The notes under the pieces are model-generated. The model ran no database searches. It was not told the DNA's origin and saw nothing but the letters and a program-made list of their open reading frames with translations. A program made the position numbers and the translations under genes. Shown here piece by piece: positions 56,239 through 64,000 of a stretch of DNA of 64,000 bases. This DNA is from Neofusicoccum parvum (lineage: Eukaryota; Ascomycota; Dothideomycetes; Botryosphaeriales; Botryosphaeriaceae). The first letter of the stretch is position 1, and the number at the start of each line of letters is the position of its first letter. The DNA lies in contig CP087215.1 in the NCBI GenBank assembly GCA_020912385.1, forward strand, positions 248,001 through 312,000, read 5' to 3'.

Positions 56239-56899
56239 GAAGCCCAGTATTTGTTTCATGAACTCATCTAGCTGAAAAATCCATAGAGATAGATCCCTTA
56301 CTTTTCCATATTTCTTGAATTTGTGATAAGAAATAACAGACGTTGAGTGAAATTCCGCCGAAACAGCTTCATTATTTACTGGAGCACAGCTGCCATGTTG
56401 TTTTCCAACGGCCACGAAGCCAGTTCGTGGCCGTTTGAAGCCCGCCCGTCAACGCCAGAGCGAGAGATGCAGTGAGAGACGAAAACGTCGAAGCATCAGC
56501 CTTACCAGAATTATACTTGGCACTATCCTTGCCACGGCTTCAACCACTCGGAATCTCTGCCGAGATAGAAAAAAACTCGTGTGTGCTGTTTTCGCGTTCC
56601 CGCCCAAAGGAGCAAGGCCATTTCCGAAAGGAGATGTGCTCCTTTCGGCAATTTAGTCGATCGGTATGTGTTACTAAGCTACACTCCATCAACACGACCA
56701 ACTGACAATTACCAACCAAGGGAGAGTGCCGCGCCGTGCAGAGACTACAATCTGTCATCATCAATTCCATGGTGTCATCTATTCAAATATCATCGACAAT
56801 CCCGTCAATCTCAGGGCTCCAACACACGAATTTCATCTGAGAAAGACGAACCGAAGAGGAACAGGGAACAAGAAAGAAGAAGGATCGACGAGACGTCTC
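56239..56899. other. Intergenic region upstream of the ABC transporter
   Basis: Promoter region of the transporter, containing the palindrome at 56624-56648. No gene was recognised. An upstream in-frame ATG at 56726 would add 58 residues but lacks family support. Confidence 0.5.
56624..56648. repeat. Perfect 10-bp inverted repeat with 5-bp loop
   Basis: Arms CCGAAAGGAG (56624-56633) and CTCCTTTCGG (56639-56648). It lies about 250 bp before the ABC transporter start and ends in CGGCAATTT like the copy at 52.8 kb. It could be a regulator-binding dyad or part of a dispersed short repeat. Confidence 0.75.
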
Positions 56900-59800
56900 A
56901 TGGCGCCGGAGACGAGCAACCAGGGGGACGAGAAGGCAAATGCCGCAGCAGCAGCAAGCATGGACGACACCGACGACAATGGCCACAGCAACACCACCCA
57001 GAGGCAGATCGACGAGCAGGTGCAGGCCTTCCTCTCCGGCACGCCAGCCCCGCACTCGGCAGGTGCTTTCGACGTTCGCTTCCGGGAGCTCAATGTCATC
57101 GGCGCTGGGCTCGGGGTAAGTCTCCGAGGAAGGGCGCTACTCAACCGTCTTGTTGGCACACGGCTGACGAGGAAACCGGGAAAACGTAGGCACAAAGAGC
57201 GCCTACCGTAGCCAACACAGCCTTGCGCCATCTCCAGAGCATCAACCCAGTCAGCTATCTGTCATCGCAACCGGTGGCAACCCGGACGCTCCTTCACAGC
57301 TTCACGGGCACGGTGCGCGGTGGCGAGATGTTGCTCGTGTTGGGCAAGCCCGGCAGCGGGTGCACAACGTTCCTGAAGACGGTTGCGAATATGTGGCAGG
57401 AATACCACGCGATCGAGGGCGAGGTCCTGATTGGCAGCGATGACGCGCCACGGATGAAGAAGGACTTCCCCGGCGAATTCGGCTTCTCCAGTGAGTGATC
57501 GTAATCTGACGAGGATCGACACGCTGGGATATCAAGCACAGACTGATTCTCTACCTTACAGGCGAAGACGACATCCACTTTGCGTCACTTTCAGTCGAGA
57601 CGACCCTCCGGTAGGTTATTACATATCCGTAATCGACTTGCTCTAACGGATTTGCGCAGATTTTCAGTCAACGCTCGTATATCAAAGTCGACGCCCGACC
57701 GGTCAAAACTCGTGAACAGAACATTGGACAGCCTCATTGATCTTTTCGGTCTTTCTCACGTCAAGAAAACAAGGGTAGGTGATGACTACAAGCGCGGCGT
57801 GAGTGGAGGACAACGTCATCGGGTTACAGTTGCGGAAGCGGTCAGCACCAGGGCAGGGTGAGTACTCTCCATTAGAGAGCAGCAAGAAAGACTACTAAGC
57901 AAAGACCAGCGTTATGTGTCTGGACAACCCAACTCGAGGCCTGGACTCAAGCACGGCGTTGAAGCTCATGCAAACGATGCGCAGCTACACGAACCAGCGC
58001 GGCGCCGCGACCGTCATGAGCGTCTACCAAGCCAGCGACGCCATGGCCGAGCTCTTCGACAAGGTCCTCGTCATCAACAACGGCCGCCAGATCTACTTTG
58101 GCCCCATGGCCGAGGCGAAAGACTACTTCAAGAGCCTCGGCTTCTACTGTGATCCGCGGACGAGCCTTACTGACTTCCTCACCACCATGTCCGGAGACCG
58201 GCGCAGCCGCACCGTCCGAGAGGGCTTCTCCGGGCCCCCTCCTCCCACCACGCCCGAGGAGTTCGAGGCTGTGTTCAAACGAAGCAGGTACTGGACCGCA
58301 CTGACGGACGAGACATCCACCGCGCCGCAAGCCCCCCGGAGAAGCGGCAAAGTCGGGTACGCGCTGCCCTACTGGCAGCAAGTGTACCAGTGCTCGATGC
58401 GGCAGCACCGGGTGCAGCTCACGGACCGTGGGCCCTGGATCGCCGAAGCGGCCGGGCTGATCGTGCAGGCGCTGATGCTGGGCACGCTGTACTGGAACCA
58501 GCAGGCGGCGACGCGCGGGCTGTACACGCGGGCGGCGGCGCTGTTCTTCACGGTGCTGGTCATGGTGCTGCAGGCGTCGGCCGAGTTCGGCAACACCTTC
58601 GCGCAGCGGCCCATCCTCCTGCGCCACGAGGCCATGATGCTGTACCGGCCGGCCTCGTACGCGCTCGGCCAGATCCTCGCCGACATGCCCTGGAAGGTCG
58701 CCATCATCCTGTACAACCTGCCCGTCTACTTCCTGGCCAACTTCCAGCGCGACGCCGCCAAGTTCTTCACGTGGTTTTTTGTTCTGTACTGCGCCATCAT
58801 GTCCCTCGGCGTCATGTTCCGGACCATCGCCGTCTTCACTGTTTCACCGACGCGCGCCATTCTGCCTGTCGGCCTGCTGATGAACGTGTTCATCATCTAC
58901 ACCGGCTTTTACGTGACCCCACCCGGCATGAAGGTATGGCTGGGATGGATCCGATATCTGAATGTAAGCGCTGTGCACCCAGTCAACTCGGTATTGGAGA
59001 TAGCTGACGTTTCACAGCCCATGTACTACAGCTTTGAAGGCGTCATGGTCAACGAGATCGCCGGTTCCCAGTACCGGTGCAGCCAGCCGGACACAGTCCC
59101 AGTGGGTGCGAGCTACAACGACAGCCGCTACCAGACCTGCGCCGTCCAAGGCTTTGAGCCGGGGGCTCCGTTCCTGGAAGGGGAGGCCTACCTGAATGCC
59201 TTCTACGGCTTCCAAAGCGGCCATCTTTGGCGGAATGTCGGTATCATGCTCGGGTTCTTCTTGGCCTTCTCCGTTGCTGTCATGTCAGTTCCCCTGACCC
59301 TCGCAAATAACTGACGTGCATAAGCTGACACCACACAACTTGGACAGGATCGGAATGGAGCAGTTCAAAATGCCAGCTGGAAAGCTCGCCACAGTCTTCT
59401 TCAGCGGCGAAGTGGAGGCACCTCGACCACCCCGGGACGTGGAAAGCCAGCACTCGGGCTCCAGCTACGGCGAGAAGCCCGGAGAAGACGACGACAAACA
59501 GGACGAAGAAAGCCGCGCCAACATCTCGGGCGCGTCCCCGTCCCGACACGCGGAGATCGTCAGGACGGAGAAGACATTTGCCTGGAAAGACATCTGCATC
59601 GACGTCGAGACACCGGACGGCACAAAGCGCCTCCTGGACAACGTATCCGGTAAGCAAAGCCTCAAGCGAACCAACAGCCGAGGATGAATTGCTCACGTAC
59701 CATCCAGGCTACCTCCCCCCAGGCTCCATGACCGCGCTCATGGGCATGTCCGGCGCCGGCAAGGTCCGTCCACACCCCTCCCGCACCCCAACCCCCCACT

Positions 59801-61626
59801 AACCCAACCCCAGACCACCCTCCTCAACGCCATCTCGCAGCGCGCCAAAATCGGCGTCCTCACCGGCAGCATGTTCCTCGACGCCTCACCGATCCCGCGC
59901 TCCTTCAAGCGCCGCACCGGCTTCGTCCACCAACAAGACGTCCACCTCTCGACCTCGACCGTCCGCGAAGCCCTCCGCCTGGTCGCGTACCTGCGGCAAC
60001 CCGCATCGACCCCCCGCGCCGCCAAAGACGCCTACGTCGACGCCATCATCGACCTCCTCGAGATGCGCGACATCGCGGACGCGGTGATCGGCGCGCCGGG
60101 CGCAGGCCTCAGCCTGGAGCGGCGCAAGCGCGTCAGCATCGGCGTCGAGCTGGCGGCCAAGCCGGACGTGCTCGTCTTCTTCGACGAGCCGACCAGCGGG
60201 CTGGACGGCGACTCGGCGCTGCTGGTCGTGGGGTTGATGCGCAAGCTGGCGGACGCCGGGTTGACGGTGCTGTGCACGATCCACCAGCCGGCGGCGAGGC
60301 TGATGCGGGATTTTGATGGGCTGCTGCTGCTGATGCCAGGCGGGCGGACGGCGTATTTTGGGGAGCTGGGGGAGGACTGTGGGAGCGTGGTGGAGTACTT
60401 TGAGCGGCACACGCGGCGCTGTCGGGCGCGCGAGAACCCGGCGGATTACTTCCTGGCGGAGTCGGTGAACGCGGACGTGGACTGGCACCGGCTGTGGCTG
60501 GAGTCGGACGAGTGCGAGCGGCTGCGGCTGAAGCTCGAGGGGAACGGGGACGGCGACGATGGCAGCAGTAGTGGCGGCGGCGACGAGGAGCCCGACCGGT
60601 ACGCGGGCACGGCGTGGGAGCAGCTGCGCGTCGTCACGCGGCGCGCCTTCACCGACTACTGGCGCGACCCCGACTACGTGCTCGGCAAATTCCAGCTGAA
60701 CCTGTGGATGGGCCTGATCAACAGCCTGACCTACCTCCAGCTGGGCGGCTCCATGACCGACATGCGCAGCAAGATGTTCTCCATCTTCGTCGGCGTCATC
60801 ACCGGCCCCGTCATCGCGCTGGCCGTCGAGCCGCGCTTCACGCGGCTGCGCGACCAGTTCCTCGCGCGCGAGAAGGACAGCAACACGTACCGGTGGGTGG
60901 TGTTCGTGGGGGCGTCGGTGGCGGTCGAGCTGCCGTGGGCGATGATCACCGGCTTCGTGTACTGGTGCTTGTGGCACTACGCGGTCGGGTTCCCGTACGG
61001 CGCCGGGCGCGCCGGCTACGCCTTCCTGCTGTACCAGCTGTACACGCTGTTCATCACCGGCGTCGCGCAGATGACGGCCGCGTGCTTCCCCACCGTGCAG
61101 GGCGCCCAGATGGCCACCGGCTTCGTCTTCCTCATCATCAACACCTTCAACGGGCCCCTGTCCCCGCCACCCCTCACCCCCCGCGGCTGGCGCTGGATCT
61201 ACAACGTCTCCCCGCTGTTCTACTTCGTCGACGCCATGGCCTCCAATGCCGTGCATGGCCAGGCCGTTGTGTGCAAGCCTGAGGAGACCAGCGTTTTCTT
61301 CACGCCCCCGGATGGGCCGAGCTCGTGCAGCGAGTACGCTGCGGATTACTTCGGCGCGTCGAATTCCACCGGGTATCTGTTGGATCCGTCTGCGACGGGA
61401 CGGTGCGAGTATTGCCCGTTCTTGGATGGCGATCAATATGTAAGTGATGCGTGCTTGGCCTTTGCTCGTGGATTGGTGGCTGACTTTCGCGCAGATTCGG
61501 CAGTACGAGTTCTCTTACTCGCACCGCGCCGACAACGTCGGAATATTCATCGGCTTCATTTTGTTCAACTTCACCATCGTTTTCGCCGTAACCTGGCTGT
61601 TCTTCATCCGCAAGAGGAAGGCTTGA
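56900..61626 (+). CDS. PDR-type (ABCG) full-length ABC transporter
   Basis: Predicted 1,399-residue plasma-membrane efflux pump with (NBD-TMD)2 order. Ten exons: 56900-57115, 57190-57490, 57562-57610, 57660-57857, 57910-58963, 59018-59283, 59348-59649, 59708-59763, 59814-61439 and 61495-61626; every junction keeps frame. NBD1 has the fungal PDR Walker A with Cys for Lys (GKPGSGCTT, 124-132), signature VSGGQ and Walker [15 protein letters not shown]2 has a normal Walker A (GMSGAGKTT, 808-816), [12 protein letters not shown] and [11 protein letters not shown]. TMDs show [28 protein letters not shown] and, in the second half, [13 protein letters not shown] and the usual [22 protein letters not shown] loop. 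This asymmetry is normal for the family. Likely exports drugs, plant compounds or own metabolites. A Zn2Cys6 regulator gene is tail-to-tail 132 bp downstream. Confidence 0.93.
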
Positions 61627-61758
61627 AGCCTGGGCTGTTGATTAATGTCGATATCGTTTGAGGTTCTACCTTTTGTGTTATCAGGATATTGGGTAGGGTC
61701 AAAAATGGACCTGGGTAATTTCATTTAATAGAAGGGCTGGGTTGGATTCTATTCTATT

Positions 61759-63879
61759 CTATTCTTGCAGATTGCGCCATGGCTCTTCCATCAGCAGATC
61801 CAAATCAGAAATGTCCGTGAACAGCTTGTCAATTCCGTCCTGGTAATCGGGCCAGTTCGGGGGATTTACAATGTCCATCCAGCTCCACATGTCCTGGTCG
61901 CAGGCCGTGGCTACTGGATCGTAGTCGAGGAGGGTGTGGTCGAGGTGAGAGGCTTCAACACTGGTCGAGGCGGACGAGACTTGTTCGACGTCACCGAGCG
62001 CTTCAGACGCACCGTCTACCAACGTTAGCGAGTCAATGGCCGAGGCTGGCTGCGATGGCGTTGTCGTTGTGGTGAGCGCTGAGCCTGAGTTTTTGCCTGA
62101 GGCGGCGTTCTCCTTCTCCCTCTGGCTCTCTTCCACGAATGCCACTAAACGCTCGATACGGTTGAACAGGTCTCTTCCCAGCGCCGCAAATCGCGAAGCG
62201 GTTGGTATGCGAGGTGCGATTGTGTCGAAGACAGCCAGGGCGGTTGGAAAAAACCGACGTGCCCTGCAAGAGTAGCGGCAGAGCGGGTACGACAGGATGA
62301 AACCGGCCATTGTCAACAGCGAGTCCCAAAGCGCCTGATAGATGTCGCACCATCCATAGAGCAAGTCACTGCGCTTGAAACTCTCGATGACCGTTGCCGT
62401 GAGCGCGAGGCCATGCGAGATGGCGCAGGTAGCGTGTCTGTCAACATAAGGGCTCCGCGCCGGGCTGATGGACTTGAAAGGGAAGTGGATGAAAGAGCGG
62501 AAGAGGCCCATGAGGCTGTTGTGGTAGTGAATCTTTAGAAGGACGGCGTGCATCGAATTGGCAGGCTCGTGCACTTCGTCCGGGAAGACCAACGCCAGCT
62601 CCTGATCCCGGTCGAATGCAGCCACGGTAGCCTCGGGATCCAGCTCCAAACAAGAAAAAGCATCCGTGCTGCGCACAGAAGTTTCCCATTCGAGAATGGG
62701 CCCCAGCTGGTCTATAAGGCTCCTGGCATGCGCTTCGCTGAGGTTCAAGTCGCTGTCGGGATCCAGCTCACGTTGGCGAGCGCTGGCGCTAGCCACGGAG
62801 AGGACAGCAGCAGTGAGCCGGACGGAGTGGATGTGGAAACTCCACTGGTTGTCCAGATCGGCGGGGAAAGGACAGGACATGTCCGAGCGGTGGAAGGCTG
62901 TAGGGCGGGCCAGAAGGAACGAGCATTTCAGATCCAGCTGGACGAGACACCACCAAAGACGGCGGCACAGCTCCTCATCGCGGCCAGGGGCGGGCCGGTG
63001 GAGGTCAAGACAGAAGGCGATGCGCACAGCGGAGCCGAGCAGGTTGTAGGCAGCCTTGAGCTGGCTGGCGTTGACCAGGTAGAGAGCCATGAGCACGTGG
63101 CACTGCAGGTCGGTAAGCGAAGGCTCAAGAGAGTCGGCAGCAAGGAGGCCTCGGTGGCGGGCGATCAGCTCGTAGCCGGCCAGCGAGGCGTCGGGGCAGG
63201 CGGCAATGCCGGGGATCTGCAGGTCGAGCATGCGGCTGGCGAGGCCGGAGCAGGCGGCATACTGGATCGACAGCGCAAACACGGCGCGCAGCAGCGGGGA
63301 CGAGAGCTCGCCCGGGTCGTCATGGCAGGAGAGGCGCAGCTGGTCGAGGTCGACGACGGGGACGACGGCGTGCAGGCGGCGCAGGTAGAGGCGCAGCAGG
63401 GCGCCCCGCTGGGCCGAGCTGAGGTGGAGCGGAGGCTGGTCGGCGCTCTGCAGCGCGGAGGCGAAGGCGCTGTACTGCGGCGGCGGCGAGGTCTCGAGGA
63501 CCTGCTCGGGCACGACGGCAGCGATGGACGAGAAGTAGTGGTTGATCTTGGCCGCGAAGGCGGTTGCAGGGTCTGGGCTCGGCGACGAGACGGGCGCAGT
63601 GGCGGGAGCGGGCGCGGGAGCGGGAGCGGGAGCGGGAGCAGGCGCAGCAGCGGGGGCGGGGGCGGGCGACGGCGGCGCGCGAGACTGCTGGCGCTGCGGC
63701 GAGCGGTGCAGGTACAGGCAGCGGCGCTGCTGCGAGCGGCAGCGCGCACAGGGCTGCAGGCCGTCGCAGCGCACGCGGAACAGGCGGCAGTGCTCGCAGG
63801 CATGGCGCACGCGCGAGCGGCCCTTGGAGCCGGCGCGCGGGCGGGCCCTGCTGGAGGTCGAGACGAAGGTGAGGAACAT
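61759..63879 (-). CDS. Zn2Cys6 fungal-specific transcription factor
   Basis: Single-exon gene for a 706-residue nuclear regulator starting MFLTFVS at ATG 63879. The binuclear zinc cluster uses Cys28, 31, 38, 44, 47 and 54 (C-x2-C-x6-C-x5-C-x2-C-x6-C) with basic flanks (RSRVRHACEHCRLFRVRC). A Pro-Ala repeat follows (about residues 70-95), coded by a GGGAGC-type DNA repeat at 63601-63668. The fungal_trans middle homology region covers about 160-480, with LYLVNASQLKAAYNLLGSAV, FCLDLHR, ELCRRLWWCLVQLD and the SFLLARPTAF block. The C-terminal end is acidic and aromatic (DMWSWMDIVNPPNWPDY), fitting an activation domain. It may control the convergent ABC transporter gene, but that is inferred from position only. 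Confidence 0.92.
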   Translation of the reverse strand: MFLTFVSTSSRARPRAGSKGRSRVRHACEHCRLFRVRCDGLQPCARCRSQQRRCLYLHRSPQRQQSRAPPSPAPAPAAAPAPAPAPAPAPAPATAPVSSPSPDPATAFAAKINHYFSSIAAVVPEQVLETSPPPQYSAFASALQSADQPPLHLSSAQRGALLRLYLRRLHAVVPVVDLDQLRLSCHDDPGELSSPLLRAVFALSIQYAACSGLASRMLDLQIPGIAACPDASLAGYELIARHRGLLAADSLEPSLTDLQCHVLMALYLVNASQLKAAYNLLGSAVRIAFCLDLHRPAPGRDEELCRRLWWCLVQLDLKCSFLLARPTAFHRSDMSCPFPADLDNQWSFHIHSVRLTAAVLSVASASARQRELDPDSDLNLSEAHARSLIDQLGPILEWETSVRSTDAFSCLELDPEATVAAFDRDQELALVFPDEVHEPANSMHAVLLKIHYHNSLMGLFRSFIHFPFKSISPARSPYVDRHATCAISHGLALTATVIESFKRSDLLYGWCDIYQALWDSLLTMAGFILSYPLCRYSCRARRFFPTALAVFDTIAPRIPTASRFAALGRDLFNRIERLVAFVEESQREKENAASGKNSGSALTTTTTPSQPASAIDSLTLVDGASEALGDVEQVSSASTSVEASHLDHTLLDYDPVATACDQDMWSWMDIVNPPNWPDYQDGIDKLFTDISDLDLLMEEPWRNLQE
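63601..63668. repeat. GC-rich hexamer-like repeat coding for Pro-Ala
   Basis: Degenerate GGGAGC/GGGCGC units within the transcription factor gene, translated on the minus strand as alternating Pro and Ala. Such repeats are prone to length change. Confidence 0.75.
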
Positions 63880-64000
63880 TGTGGATTGATGCTGGGGGGC
63901 GCCGGGGTACTACGTAGCGGGAGCGGACCCCCAGCGAGCGCCCGCCGATTTCTAAGCCGCCACCTTGGCGATCACGTCACCGTCCGCGTCCGCGTCACTC

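Noticed and set aside
59886..61436. 516-codon frame on the minus strand
   Set aside because: Antisense shadow of the GC-rich second half of the ABC transporter; translation is His/Arg/Gln-rich without motifs.
1..64000. tRNA genes or CRISPR arrays
   Set aside because: No B-box-like GGTTCRANYCC with matching arms was noticed by eye on either strand and no regularly spaced repeats were seen; a covariance-model scan would be needed to exclude tRNAs.

Overview
The window reads as nuclear DNA of a filamentous ascomycete (Pezizomycotina). Genes carry short introns of about 45-90 bp with GTRNGT donors and CTRAY-type branch sites. The protein families are typical of this group: NACHT and HET proteins, a PNP/UDP phosphorylase fusion, an AA1-like secreted protein, a GT61 glycosyltransferase, a PDR-type ABC transporter, a Zn2Cys6 regulator and a Tad1-like LINE. 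The species cannot be named from the sequence. Exon boundaries are my own, set by splice signals and preserved reading frame.

Left part (1-14.1 kb): a region rich in allorecognition or NLR-type genes. A 3'-truncated NACHT NTPase runs off the left edge on the minus strand. A small secreted protein with 14 cysteines follows. Next is a very large minus-strand gene with an N-terminal helical region, C2H2 zinc fingers, a degenerate kinase and a HET domain. Its reading frame is broken near 8541. It is divergent, across only 245 bp, from a plus-strand gene joining a DUF7580-like domain to a nucleoside-phosphorylase domain.

Middle part (14-40 kb): a FAD monooxygenase fused to a multi-pass membrane domain; an AA1-like secreted protein; a GT61 glycosyltransferase; a very GC-rich non-coding patch; and a loose group of tailoring-type enzymes (NmrA-like reductase, FAD-linked oxidase, second NmrA-like reductase, alpha/beta hydrolase). 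A 5.66-kb LINE with 14-bp target-site duplications has inserted 44 bp after the stop codon of the FAD-linked oxidase gene. Its ORF2 carries two in-frame stops, each explainable by one C-to-T change. No polyketide synthase, peptide synthetase or terpene synthase is visible in the window.

Right part (40-64 kb): a large CorA-like membrane-protein gene with two in-frame stop codons, probably a pseudogene; a long gene-poor stretch; an intact short-chain dehydrogenase; an unrecognised five-exon gene; and a tail-to-tail pair of a full-length PDR/ABCG transporter and a Zn2Cys6 transcription factor. Short imperfect palindromic repeats occur near 52.7 and 56.6 kb.
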